NCBI GenBank assembly: GCA_029891345.1 | Contig: CM057009.1 | Span: 309,631,666-309,695,665, forward strand | DNA length: 64,000 nucleotides | Reading direction: 5' to 3' | Source: Dryococelus australis | Lineage: Eukaryota > Arthropoda > Insecta > Phasmatodea > Phasmatidae | Part shown: positions 22,362 to 34,411 of the stretch, one piece after another | Numbering within the stretch: position 1 is the first letter of the stretch | How the letters are laid out: the number at the start of each line of letters is the position of its first letter | Notes under the pieces: model-generated | The model's input: only the letters and a program-made list of their open reading frames with translations | Told to the model about the DNA's origin: nothing | Database searches by the model: none | Program-made: the position numbers and the translations under genes

Positions 22362-25300
22362 GTATTTATTTCGAATGTTTTCGTAAGAATGGCTGGTTGT
22401 AATGTTCTGACAGTATGACAGTATGGGTAATGTTGGTCTGGTGGTATGGCTGGTATGACTTGTTGATATGTTCTGTTAATATGAATTGTTTTGTATGGAT
22501 GGTTCTCCTCTAATGACATGGACTTTGGGTAACGACTGATGTTATGATCGGTTTATGTATTAGAAGTTTCACATGACAGAATTATTTGATCGGAATATTT
22601 CTTAGGGATAGCTTTATGGTTTGTTTCTTGACAGAGGTTATGTAATAGCAGTGGATATTGTGTGATGGTTGAAATAACTCGTTCGGTGGTTAGTAGGATC
22701 TGGACATATGGTTGGATAATATTGTATTAATATTTTGGTTAGTGGGAATGCTGGTCAGTATATTTAAATAGAATTTTATCGATATGAGCGATGATCCTCT
22801 GTAGAGTAAATAAAACATTTTCCTAACAAGTCGGAGAAAAAAAAATTCAATTGGCAATATTTTTCGCATCGTGTTGAAGCACAATAGTACTGACATGTTG
22901 TATACATGAGAGACTACACATAGCCTTGTAACTGTAAGATTATATGGAGCGATATTTTAAAGAGACATTCAAAAAATATATAGCATTAGTTCTATAGTAA
23001 TACAATGGCCTCATGGACTGCAATTAGCAGCGTATGCACTGCAACCACAAAAACTGCAGCTGTAATCCCAATTGGAACAGCACAACTGCAACTGCACACC
23101 AATAACCGCACAGCCACAACCAGAAAACTGTCACTGCATAACCACAGCAGCACATCCACAACCACACAACTGCAACCACGCTACTGAACCATACAACCAC
23201 AATTACATGAATTACAATTAGCACTGCATGCTCCACAATTGTGCTACTCCGTATCAAAATGATTGACAGATTGGTTGAACGATTGGATAAAATAGAGATT
23301 GAAGGAATGCAATTTTGGTTTAAAAACTGGAAGATTGGTGGAAAGATATGGTATATCTGTATTGTTGGGTGGTTTTGCTGGTATTGTCTAATGACAATGT
23401 CTGTACAAATAGATGGTATGATGTGATGGCATGGCCTATGAGTAGTGGTGATTGGAATGTTTTGCTGTAATATTTGATTTGCTGGTCTGGAAGAATGTCT
23501 TGCTTGTATGGCCTATTAATATGATTAAAATGTATGACTTCATTCTTTAGTTGACTAGTTTCGGTGGCATACATTACTTGTTTGGTATATTTGTATGGTA
23601 GTAGCAATGTTTTTGGGATGTATTAATGAGATATGTAGTATGTTGGGGCTGGCGGTAGGACAAGTTCTCTTTATTATGGAATAATCTGCCTATATTTGCA
23701 TATAGGTGGGGCATTCTGTATGGCTGGATGGTATTCCTGAGTTATGGTTGTTACTACAACAACCAGTGTGGTATGGTTGGCTGTTAAGCATGATGGCAAG
23801 AAGTATGCTGACAGGTGTGTGGTTTAAATTATGTCTTGAATATTACATTAGTCAGTCTGATAATATGTTACACTCTATGGACTATGCACTGTTGCAATAT
23901 GTAGTTCGTTTTGATATCTTTAATTAAATCGATGTTATGATTGGATGGTATCGTTGTTGTTGTTACGGATAAACTGGTTTGATTAAATGTTTAGCTGGTA
24001 TGCTTGACAAGTATGATAATATAACATGGTTTCTGGACATGTCTCTATGGCTGGTCGTCTCTTAGAATGGTCTGGCTGGATAGTATTAAGTAATGACATT
24101 GCCTGTTTGCATGGCTTGTCTGTAAGGATGGTCTGCTTTTATGGCTGGTAGCTCTTGATGGCATGACCAAACGATATGCACTGGTTGTACAGTTGGTTTT
24201 GCTTGTATAGATGTTACGACTTATTTGAGTGTTTTATCAGTATTAAATGACAGTGTGGTTCGTCTGACGGCAGGGTTCTTTAAAATGTTTTTATTAGTTC
24301 TTCTCTGATGTATGGTTAATCTATACTTTTAGTGTGATTGTATTGCAGATTAGATGATATTTTAATATGGTATGATTTGATCGCATGTTTGGTTTGTTTG
24401 GTTGTATAACAAGAGTTTAGCAGCGATGGCATTACCAAAATGGTTTAACTGTATAATTCGTTTGTATGAGCAGAATGGTTTTATGGGATGTTTAGTTAGT
24501 ATGAGAGATGACAGAATTCTATGCTGGTATTTTTGGTTACTATGAGTGGTAGGTATGATAGGTTGGCATGGCATTTGAAAACTATGAATGTATGGGTGTC
24601 CTAGATGGTTAAATTTATGGTATGGATTTAATGAATAATTTGTTGGAATTAATGATTAGAATATTTGGTTGGTTCGACTCATGGCAAGGCTTCATTGTAT
24701 GTTTAGCTGGCGAGGTTACATGAAATAGTAGTCTATATGGTAGTCAATATATATGACTTGTATGATTGATCCGTATGTATTGACATTGGTGTTTGATATG
24801 GTCTGTATCATTAATAGTATGACTGAGGTATGCTTAGATAAGAGTAGATTCTACATTTGTATGCTATTTTTCTGTATTATTGCTTATGCTTGATTTCATG
24901 ATAATATTGTTGATATGGGCTGGAGGTATGGTACCTGGTAGGTTTTGTCAGTGGTTATTTATATGGATGGTTGGTATAGCTAAGTTTTTGTTTGTTGGAA
25001 TGGTTGTTAGGTAATATGGAGGAAGGCTACCTACTATGTTTTCGTTGGTGTGGTTAATGGTATGGATGACTGGTATAGTCGGCTGATTTGTTGGTGTTGG
25101 TATGTTTGGCGTGGTCTCTGGGTATATGGTTGGTATTGTTTAGTGGTTGGTATGAGCAGTATGAAATGAGTAACTTGTATGGCATGCTGTAATATGATGC
25201 TTATAATGTTGCACATGTGTGGTGTGACAGAAGTATGATGGTTATGGTTCATACAGTAGTGGTGGTATTAGGGTTATTAGAATTTGGTTTTATATGCTGG

Positions 25301-25725
25301 AGATATGGTAGTCAGTATGTTTATTGGCATGGCTGATTGATATAATCATCCGGTTTGTTTGTCATGTTTGCTGGTTGTTATGTTTGGTTTGTATTGTGTT
25401 TTGAATATTTAGCAGTTGTGTGTTGGTGATGATGCTATGGCAGACAAGTTAGAGTTATGATTTGTTGTATATCTTAGTTAGCATGGACTATATGGTAAAT
25501 TGGGTAGTATGTTGTAAACTATAGTTTTCTGGTGTTTGTGGGTAGAGCAGATGGTATGGGTAGTAACTATATTTTTGGCAAGGCCTGTGTTGACTGAATT
25601 TTTGAGGTATACTTGAGTTATAGTGGGTGTTGTGGGGGTGAGTATATGTGGTGTCAGTCAGTAGAGCATTTGGAATGGGTAGTGGGTTGTGGGCTGGCCT
25701 CAACTGCACAAACATAAAACATATT
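22250..25725. repeat. GT-rich quasi-repeat domain built on TGGTATG
   Basis: For about 3.4 kb the + strand is depleted of C and carries phrases such as GGTATGGCTGGTATGAC, ATGGTTGGTATAG and TTGGTATGAGCAG every 15-40 bases. The motif GG(T/C)(A/T)TG recurs many dozens of times without a fixed period. Minus-strand open frames here (H, T, P, Q rich) are by-products. A similar but weaker style (GGATGGTATG, TTTGGTATAAC) occurs at 56448-56480 near the centre of element D. Confidence 0.6.
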
Positions 25726-25789
25726 GTAAGTGAATAAATAGTCTGGTGATGACTAGAGTGGAAGTAATTATGTGGTTTTGGTTATGCTA

Positions 25790-26035
25790 AGTGTGTGTCT
25801 ACATTAAAATTTTTGTTAGGTTAGGCCAAGTTATGGTGAGTTAGATTATGTTGGGTCAGGTTAGGTTAAGATGTCTAATTATTTTCTAAGTTCCATACAA
25901 GGCACACATTTTTATAAGTTCTATGTGAGTGGTACAATATTCAAAGTCCCTATACAAGGGGAATATTTCTCAAGTCCTGCATGAAGTACGAATTTTTCTA
26001 TGTCCGATGCTAAGTTAAAAATAAAGTGAAAAAAC
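25790..26035. other. GGTTAG-rich transition and AT stretch
   Basis: TTAGGTTAGGCCAAGTTATG and GGGTCAGGTTAGGTTAAG occur at 25817-25871. They resemble degenerate TTAGG units, but not a telomeric array. No gene seen. Confidence 0.35.
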
Positions 26036-26039
26036 TAAC

Positions 26040-26770
26040 AAGTCTAACAAAGATGGCTACCTACAGAAGGCGAAATTCTAGATGGTAGTTAGAGGAGGCC
26101 GATTAAATAGCAGGCGACAGAATGAGTAGTAGTGTGTCGTTCATCGACTTAGACTAAAGCAGGAAGGAATGACGGAGTATGACGGTAATACCTGAACAAT
26201 TCTAAAAATTAATAGATTGTGATGTCATAAGGTTGGTGACATCATCCAAGATTATGGTTCAAGAGGACCGAATAAATAGCAGGCGACAGAATGATAGAGA
26301 ATGAGATGAAGAAAAGTGACTAAGGAAAACAAAATACAAGATGGCAGTTGAACAAGTCTGAGTAATCAGGCGAAACGAAATGGTGGTTGAAAGAAAGTGA
26401 AAAGAGATTACAGAGCATAATGAGAGGATGGAAAGGTGGAGATAATGCGAATAAAGTGAGGTGGAATGACAGAGCATGGGTGGAACAAAAGTGACTATGG
26501 AAAATTAAATCTAAGATGGCAGTCGAACAAAGGTGAGAAATTAAGAAAGAAGACACTGGGGTCGTCTGAAGGAGAGTAATTAGGAAACCAAATGGTGGCA
26601 ATGAAGAAATCCGAGATGACGACCGTTATGTAAACGAGATGGTGGAGATGACATAATCTAAGATGGCAAGCAGTGACATGATACTAGATGGCGGCGATGA
26701 TATAATACAACATGGCAGCAGTGATTTAATACAAGGTTGCTGGTGATGACATAATGCAAAAAGGTGGTGG
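26040..26770. repeat. Right subterminal region of B with AAGATGGC phrases
   Basis: (C/A)(A/T)AGATGGC(A/T)..T or similar occurs at least eight times. A unit ending ATAGCAGGCGACAGAATGA is duplicated (26109-26127 and 26275-26293). The orientation is opposite to the GCCATCTTG phrases at the left end. Confidence 0.55.
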
Positions 26771-26943
26771 AAACAAGATTTCGGATACCAGAGCCGGAGC
26801 CGGCTCCCGACTCCTGTTCCCATAGCCCCTATTTCACCTACTCCCAGCAGTCTTTCCACTTCGTGTGCAATTTCTTAGTGGTTTTTAAAGAAATTTAAAG
26901 ATAATCCACTCTTTGGCGAGCTCATTTACTGTGTGAAGAATCT

Positions 26944-27535
26944 ATGTTGACGAGAGATGGAATATTTAATACCAAAACAGCTGTGTGTGGCGTAACTACA
27001 ATCCCCCAAAAACATAGCGCGTCATATCAACACAAATTTGCGTTGAAAGATTGGGCTGAACTTGTCAATAATTATCTAATTGGGCCATTCATTTCCCCAC
27101 CTCGCCTGAATGGTACAATTTACCTGCGATTTTTGGAATATGTGCTGACTCTTTTGATGGAAGATGTGACAATCGCCTTGCGGTAACAAATGGAGTTTTG
27201 CATCACGGATTCCCCCCGGCCCATTTTAACATGCTGCATGGGAACACTCGAATGACACCTTCCGCAGACAATGGGTGGGGCGAGAAGTTCCTGTAGATTG
27301 GCAGCCCAGGTCTAACGACTTAACACCCTTAGACGTTTTCTTGTCGGGACACATCAGGAGTCTTGTTTATCAAACACCCGTGGAGTGTGAGGGGCATTTG
27401 ACTGCGAGAATTCTTGCCGCCTGCCTTGAAGTTCAACAAACACACAGTATTTTTGACAGTGTGTGTGACAACATTGTTGGCCGCGGTAACTCCTGCTTGA
27501 AAGTTGGAGGAGGTCACTTCGAACGCCTCCTGTAA
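26944..27535 (+). pseudogene. Tc1/mariner-superfamily transposase, C-terminal half
   Basis: Frame 1 (26944-27186) contains DWAELVNNYLIGPFISPPRL, then a YLRFLEYVL..LLMEDV stretch, the conserved stretch just before the second catalytic Asp. The expected QHDGAPAHF-like block near 27190-27250 is destroyed by a frameshift. Frame 2 (27275-27535) resumes with RSNDLTPLDVFLSGHIRSLV, where the third catalytic acidic residue normally sits in SPDL-x-x-D, and ends with a GGGHFERLL-type C terminus, the expected end. The N-terminal HTH region is missing and no terminal inverted repeats were found. It is a dead fragment lying between elements B and C. Confidence 0.85.
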
Positions 27536-27912
27536 AGTGAGCGACACTGTACATGTCTTTGTTTATGCACTGCGATCAACCGCTTTTCGTTGCGCGCGGG
27601 GATTGTGGACTGTTGTCTGCTGTCCGCCTGCATGCTGGCTCCACTCCGACTTGCACATAATTTGCCTCGGCAGCGCAACGAATTCAAATGATGCTTGCAT
27701 CGTTTGACGCCTGTTACTCTGTACAAAGGATACAACATTTTAAAATAAAAATGTTTGATTCAGCGTGTCCTACCACTTTTTGCAATTATGTCCAACAATT
27801 TCTGAAGACAAAGTATAGTACAAGAAATGCCAAAATTAAAGAAACGTATTTTAATCAACTGACATTTACTGAAAACAAATATTTTAGTTCAGTTTTTTGT
27901 CCAAACTCAAGG
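27536..27912. other. Spacer between the transposase remnant and element C
   Basis: No feature recognised; a GC-richer patch at 27570-27690 may be the decayed 3' end of the transposon. Confidence 0.35.
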
Positions 27913-28199
27913 AGTAGTATGGAATGGTCGTTTGTTGGCCGTAGCTGCGTCATCCACCATATTGTGACGTCATCTTGGATGTCATACACCTTTTACCCCT
28001 GATCCGTGTGACATTTTACCTTGACCATGATCCCAAGGACCTTTGACCTCAAAAAAAACTTTTAAAAAATTCCAAAAACTCTTCAAACAATTCTAAAACA
28101 ATCTTTAAAAATTCCGAAAAAAATGAATATTGAAAATTATTTAAAAACATGAAAAAAATTAAAGATTGCCAAACAGATACTTAGAAATGACCCATTTTT

Positions 28200-28640
28200 T
28201 TCCAGAAATTCTGACAGGGATCAGTGACCCAGGGTAAGACAGGAGACAGGGACCAGTGATCCAGGGGTCAGGAGAGCAGTACCTATGACCTTTGACCTTA
28301 AAAATGCAAAAATCCAAAAATAAATTCCAAAATTCCAAAAAGCAAATAATTAAATATTAAAATCATTAAAAAATTATTAAAAATTAATTATTTAAAATTA
28401 TAAAAAATCATATTAAAAACCTACATATCCGAAGGTCCCCCAGCACCAACATTAGTCACGTTCGTTCCATCAATTACTCACCTCTGTTCGAATTCAACAG
28501 ACGACTGACTTCCTCGCACCCACTCCCCTCACCAATACTCATTCCACCATCTTGATTTTTTCGTTCGCCATTTGTTTACATGCTTCTGGAGGCCGCCATC
28601 TTGGAAGGCGACCACCATCTTGGTAGGTATCTTCCATCCG
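28200..28640. repeat. Left subterminal region of C
   Basis: Direct-repeat partner of 19970-20450 in element B. It ends in GAGGCCGCCATCTTGG and GACCACCATCTTGG. Confidence 0.7.
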
Positions 28641-28649
28641 TCATATAGG

Positions 28650-29235
28650 AAGCCAATGACCATGACCTTGAATGACCTTATAACATAAACTCGAGAATAA
28701 TACATAAAATTCCGCAAGCATAATACATTAAAGACTACCACCGCCATATTATATGCAGACTACCTCGACCTTGAACCCATGACCTTGAATGGCCTTAAAA
28801 ACAAAAACATGAGAAAAATACATAAAGGTCAGCAAGTATAATACATTACAGACTACCACCACAATATTAGATGCAGATGTCTCGACCTTGACCCAATGAC
28901 ATTAAATGACCTTGAAAATAAAAACTTTAGAAAAAATACATAAAAGTCATCAAGCATAATACATTACAGACTACTACCACCATATTAGATGCAGACTAAC
29001 TCGACCTTGACCACATGACCTAGAATGACCTCGAAAATAAAACCTCGAGAAAAAATACATAAAAGCAATCAAGCATGTGACATTAGACTACTACCACCAT
29101 ATTAGACAAAGACTACTTCAACCTTGAGCCTATGACCTTAAATGACCTTGGAAACAAAAAATTACAGACTCCTTCCTCCATATTATACACAGACTACCTT
29201 TATCTTGATCCCATAACCTTGAAAACAAAAGCACA
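28650..29235. repeat. Tandem repeat, period about 117 bp, five units
   Basis: The landmark C(C/A)ATGACCTTGAATGACCTT recurs at 28661, 28779, 28895, 29014 and 29131, with a shortened unit at 29212. Each unit also carries ATACATAAAA..C..CAAGCATAATACATTA and GACTAC.ACCACCATATTA. Confidence 0.85.
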
Positions 29236-29639
29236 ACCAATAATATACGCAAAGACACAGAAACTTGCCGAGACGATGTATAGTTACAACAGCCATTGTC
29301 ACACTAGGCCTTACAGCCTACCTCCCTACTGCTTATAATATACACATATGCAAACCCTTAGATGTTATATTGACTTTGAACCAATTGCATTGCACCATTG
29401 ATATTTTGTGCAGACATCGACCAACCAATCACAGAGTTACCACATGATTGCAGCTGACAAATCACATGCAGGCATTGAGACATCACACACACAGAGATAT
29501 GTAGGCAGGCTTTAGATGCTAGTTCCTTGACCACATTAACATGCAATAATATCTTCATCAGTTTTTCAGACTTATTCGCTCACCTATAAATCATGGTCAC
29601 ACTTAAAGTAGACAACTGACATCATGAGAATCTGTAAGG

Positions 29640-30900
29640 CAGCCCAGGTAGTCGGCCGACAGCGCAGGCATTGTGCAGGACTCGCCAAGCCGAAGGGATG
29701 GCACAGAACACTAGCAGATAGAGAGATAGAGAGAGAGAGACATATGCGTCAGGTCTCAAGGGAGGTAGTCCAGCCGAGCCGCATGTGCACTGTTCCATTA
29801 CAAGAGGAATTCAGTTATGCAGTACAAGCAAACAATAATTATATTGTAAATACATGTAATTTATAGTGTCAGAACTACACATAAGCACATACGAAACAAC
29901 ATACATTCAAACCATTAGTAGTGCAAAAGTTACATCATTGCTACACACTGAGGCGAATAGTTATAAAACAGTAATTATAAAAGCAAATAGCAATAAGCAT
30001 TTAACAACCAGTGTATATTTCACGTATTGCACGAGCATCGAGCACTGTAGGTTATGTTAGGCGAAAAAATTTGGATTTCGAAGTGCGTAAATGATAATGA
30101 CAACACTGCTACACACAGATGCGAAAATATATTAAAATTAGTTATAAGCATATACCAGCCATTGCAGTCACATATTACTAACTTGCCGGGTGCTGTATGT
30201 TGCTTTAGATGATGCAAGATAAGACCGGGCCATCCTCTCACATCACTCACATCACTGGCAGCAGAACGCATCCGACCAGACCGATGTACAAACACCTAAC
30301 ACCTTCGGAATCAGTAAGTTCGTCCCAGCTGATCGACTGGTGAAGCGAGCACCCTGCAGGTCTCGATAATCCGAAGGTATGGCACAAAACACTAGCTGAG
30401 AGAGAGAGAGAGAGAGATGCATCTGGCTCCAGGGTCGCGGACCAGCCAAGTCACATAAGCACTACCTTTTACGAGAGGTATTCAGTTATACAGCACAACG
30501 TAACAATTTGTTATTATTAAGCAACATCTATATAAGTACTTATATGAATATATACCTTTTATAGTGCCAGAACCAAAATAACATATGAAACAACATGTGT
30601 TTAAACCATTTGTGGTGTAAGATAGACAACACTGCTATGAGCTGAGGCAAAGAGATACAAAGAAATATTTTTACACGCATTTACCAACAAATGCATATTG
30701 CACGAGCATCGAGCGTTATAGGTTTTGTTAAGCATAAAAAAGTACATTTGTGAAGTGCGGAATAATAACGACAAACTGATATAAAAATAAAATATAAAGG
30801 AAAATAATTATAAGGACGTACCAACCATTGCAATCATATATGACATGCGTGTGTCCCTTTACGAGGGGAATTCAGTTATACAGTACATGATAAACACATA
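29640..30900. repeat. Direct repeats, about 680 bp apart
   Basis: CCGAAGG.ATGGCACA.AACACTAGC, a GA microsatellite (29716-29742, 30400-30417), TTACGAG(A/G)GGTATTCAGTTATACAG-like and GCACGAGCATCGAGC phrases appear near 29690-30050 and again near 30370-30720. A third partial copy is near 30855. Related phrases recur at 33690-34400 (GCGAGCATCGAGC, TGCATCGAGCGTTGTACG, GCACTATGCAGGTCTCCAC), so the family extends across element C. Confidence 0.65.
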
Positions 30901-31080
30901 TTTCGTTTAAATACATTAAACTGTAAACACTAGCATGTATCTTTACAATAATGCTTCGAATAAACTAGTGTTGGTTGAAGATATCGCTTCTCTCCACCCT
31001 ACTCCCTTTCAGGCCTACGTAAGCATTTCATACCAACACACATTACTCAGAAATTCTTTCTCTTGTCGAGAGGACATAGT

Positions 31081-31110
31081 GAAAATGATGGCCGCACGCC
31101 ATCATTTCTA
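31081..31110. repeat. Small inverted repeat
   Basis: GAAAATGATGGCCG and CGCCATCATTTC form a stem of about 12 bp around a short loop. Confidence 0.6.
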
Positions 31111-31744
31111 GCTGGTTCTAGCTGACAGAAAATTTTATCGGCTATCGTAGCATATGGAAAGATTAAATCCCTTGCTGCACTCGACAAAGATCCCGAGTTG
31201 TATACCTGCCTAAAGAATTACTTCTCGCATATGCTCGACATGAAAAAAAATCCATCTACAAACACCTACCTGCCTATCTGCAACAGGACAAAGAGATTCT
31301 TGGCTGTCTCCCATGCCTAGAATGTTGTCAATGTAGTTCTACCTTTACAGACACATCACATCCCAGGAGCTGGTGCAAGTCATAATGGGAGCGAGCAGCA
31401 GCAGTTGCTGCAAAATAAAAATAAAACAACACATCTCCAACACAAATATGAAGAGTATAAAAATTCTGAGAGGCCGAATTGCCAATTTTGCAGACTAGAG
31501 AGCGAACGACAAGTTAATGTAACATTTTCCTGTCCACTAACCATGCAAATGTATGCACCACGCAGCCAGCAGTCATCTAATGAGGCAACGCAAGACGGCA
31601 ACAAACTAACATGCTGTGTGAAAAGTATAGAAGCGAGCATAATGTAAAACATATGTGAGTTCGCCGACGAGCATGGTAGTGGAAAGCAGACAGTTACGAC
31701 AAGGTTCATCTAGTACGAATGTGTGAACTGCTACAATGTTTGTA

Positions 31745-32705
31745 GACTTACCATCCATAACACCGTCAGCCTCGGCAACAGCAAGGAGCACTGAAGAGTT
31801 GCTACAAACATTACGATAACAAAGTTACCACTGCGATCGTGTACACAGCTACAATACAAAGATGGAGTGAGTGAATGAAGATATTTGAGCTGCTCTTAAC
31901 AGCAAGGCCTTGAGAGCCGATAAGGGTGATTGAAGTGAATGTGAAGCGGCACCGGAATGAAGGGGCGGGGGAAATGGGAGACTCCCGAGAAAACCCGCCG
32001 ACCAATGGCATCGTCTGGCACGATTCCCACTTGCGAAAACCCGGTGACCCGGCCGGGGATTGAACCCAGTTCGCCTAAGTGGGAGGCATGCATCCTAATC
32101 GCTCAGTCTCCATTGCCCCAATACAAAGATGGAATCTATGGTTGAAGACGTACCATGTGTAACAGCATCAACATCTGCAACAGCAAGGAGCCCTGGGGAG
32201 TCGCTACAAGTATTACGGTATCTATGTTACCACTGCGATCGCGTACTCTGCTACCATATGAAGATGGAATCAATGGTTGAGGACTTGCCATCTAAAACAC
32301 TGCCAGCATCGTCAACAAGGTGCCCTGAACAGTTGCTGCAAGCATTATGTTATCAATGTTACTAATGTGAAAAACTTTTAGCAAAAGTTCTAATGAACAC
32401 CAACACGAAAGTAGTCATTACTGGTTTAGCCCAGCATACAAGAAATTTTACTGTGATAACTGTGATGCCGTGTTTACCTGCAGTGATAAACTGTGTAGAC
32501 ATAACAAGCAGTGCAAATGAAATCTTTGTCGTTCACCAGGAAGCGAGTGCAAGTATTGCCGCAAGACATTCGCTAAACGCACCAGTGTCAAATTCAACGA
32601 AAATAGCAACTGCTATGTACATAAAATACCCCTGTGATCACTGATGTGTGGTCTATGCGAATAAGCGTGTCTTGAATGCTCACGGTAGGAAATGTTCTCC
32701 ATAAA
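31745..32705 (+). pseudogene. C2HC zinc-finger array gene remnant, left arm
   Basis: Modules of about 135 bp encode YHCDRVLCYHMKMESMVEDL and an LLQAL-type linker (near 31745-31865, 32125-32245 and 32250-32365); C-x2-C starts of fingers are visible. From 32446 a longer frame reads FYCDNCDAVFTCSDKLCRH and, after a stop, ECKYCRKTFAKRTSVKF. In the second finger the usual C and H of the inverted partner are replaced by F and N, so zinc binding is lost. A SINE has been inserted at 31867. Stops and shifts make the copy inactive. Its inverted partner is at 34571-35240. Confidence 0.6.
31867..32118 (-). mobile_element. SINE family 1, full-length copy with 15-bp target duplication
   Basis: The element is flanked by perfect repeats CAATACAAAGATGGA (31852-31866 and 32119-32133). 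On the minus strand it runs from GGGGCAATGGAGACTGAGCG through the B box GGGTTCAATCCCC (about 32058-32070) and the body GACGATGCCATTGGTCGGCG to the 3' end TTAAGAGCAGCTCAAATATC. Length is 252 bp. It interrupts the zinc-finger gene remnant and so postdates that copy's arrival. It gives the best reference for the other family 1 copies. Confidence 0.9.
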
Positions 32706-34410
32706 TATTCACTATAGACGTTTGCTCGCCTGAATAATACATTGAGCATGTATAAAATATTAGTGTTATGTTATGTCTGTAATTTAAAGGTAAAGTGTAT
32801 AAATAATTTATATGTTATTCAACTAACGTAACCCATGCAAATATTAGGCCCACATCCATCACTAGAAAAAAAAAAACATATTTTGTATAAGTCTGAAAGA
32901 GAATTAATATTTTTGTATATGATCAAGTCTCAAACTCAGATACCTACCTTCGGCTGTTTGAGAAACACACACAGATGCTCTCGCCAACTTTGTTTCTCCA
33001 GTCGACCGTTAGATTGCACGACCGACGTCTGCCAAGGCCGTGGTGGTCTTCGACCATTTTCATTACCCCTGTCAGAGGAGGATGCCAACAACATTTGCGT
33101 TACCGATGATGGTCGCTATTAACACACATGTCGACACACATGACTGAATCCCGACACACAGCATGCAGAACCCTTATCTCCATGCAAGTAGCTCAAAAAT
33201 GCTAGATACACGAGGTTTCTATACCACCACCAATGAGGACAGCAGCTCGATGGTTATGGTAGTACAGAGGGTCTGCAAGGTTATGGTTCAACTGTGAAGA
33301 CTAAATGTCGCAATAAAGAGCATCAGCCTAACACGTGGGCTGGGGTAACCTCGTGCAACATATAAACCAGAACCATACATGAAAAAATTAAGTCACGTAT
33401 TAATAAAGGCCTGAATAGGCTCAAGTGCGCTGCGAGCACGACATCGTATCGAAACTCAACTATAAAAAATAATACCTGATATTTCCACAGTCCATAATAC
33501 TTATATTGGTGTTGCTATTGTGTCACGAACTTCAATAAAAAATCTGGAATGTCCGTCAATGGGAAACAATTAGCTTACAATCACAAGGACCAACCTAAAA
33601 AAAAAATTCAACAATATGTCAAGAATAGTACACTATTTACCAGCAGTGATAATTTGAAGACACAAATTACACGACTTGTAAAGGTATACATTTAAACCAG
33701 TGGCCATGCAAGAGATGACGACACTGCTACATACTGAGGAGTAGATATAAAACATGCGAAGGAAAATAGTTATAAAAACCTACCATCCAACATGTATTGC
33801 CCAAGCGACGAGCCACATTAGTCGTTGATAGACAAGACCATATGTCTGAAAACTTACACGTTACCCTTGGTTAGTACAGCAGAATAGAAAACGATTTTAC
33901 CCACGTACACCCTCCGAACGAGCTATGCTACTGTAGAGAGACCCACAAATTTCACTACCAACCAACACATAATGTGCGAGCATCGAGCAAAGTACGTACA
34001 TTAGACTAAAATAAAATACTATGACAGAGTCTTGAAGCAGGGGGACCGACAGCAAGTCACTGCTACGTAACGTTGCAAATGGATATAAAAAATAAAATAT
34101 AAAGGAAACTATTTATAAGCACTTGCCAACCAACACATTTTGCACATGCATCGAGCGTTGTACGTCACATTAGACAATGCCAATAAAGACCAGGCAGCCC
34201 TGACTAGTAAAATAGGACAGAGAAATGCTTTTCTCCTCAAACCGATCAGAATGAAACCGTCGAATTCAGATTACAGCCAACACTCACAGCATTAACAGTG
34301 GAACGCACCCACCCTGTCCGGCATTCTATGATCAACTAATGTCTCGAGAATATGAAAGGTAGCTTGGTGGTCCACCGAAAGTGTAGGCACTATGCAGGTC
34401 TCCACAAATA
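32706..34410. other. Element C centre
   Basis: The inverted repeat arms extend to about 32945 and back from about 34412 (AAGTCTGAAAGAGAATTAAT against the inverse of ATTCTCTTTCAGGCTT). Between them are more copies of the GAGCATCGAGC repeat and no recognised gene. Confidence 0.45.
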
Positions 34411-34411
34411 G

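Larger units (their letters stand above)
19768..26842. mobile_element. Element B, large element with inverted ends
   Basis: The left end AGTAGGAAGAAG ... TATGGCACAGGAGCCAGGAGCC ... GCCATCTTG (19768-19838) matches the reverse complement of the right end, AGTAGGTGAAATA ... TATGGGAACAGGAGTCGGGAGCC ... AATCTTG (26842 down to 26772). Next to the left end are repeated GCCAT(C/A)TT(G/T) phrases (20340-20680); next to the right end are repeated AAGATGGC phrases (26040-26770), again inverted. The 7.1 kb body carries a DUF8207-like pseudogene and a GT-rich domain. No target duplication was recognised. Confidence 0.55.

Noticed and set aside
23005..23257. His/Thr-rich and Cys/Val/Trp-rich frames on opposite strands
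   Set aside because: They come from CAACCACA-type low-complexity sequence inside the skewed domain.
25817..25871. Telomeric TTAGG array
   Set aside because: Only a few imperfect GGTTAG words occur; no run of consecutive TTAGG units.
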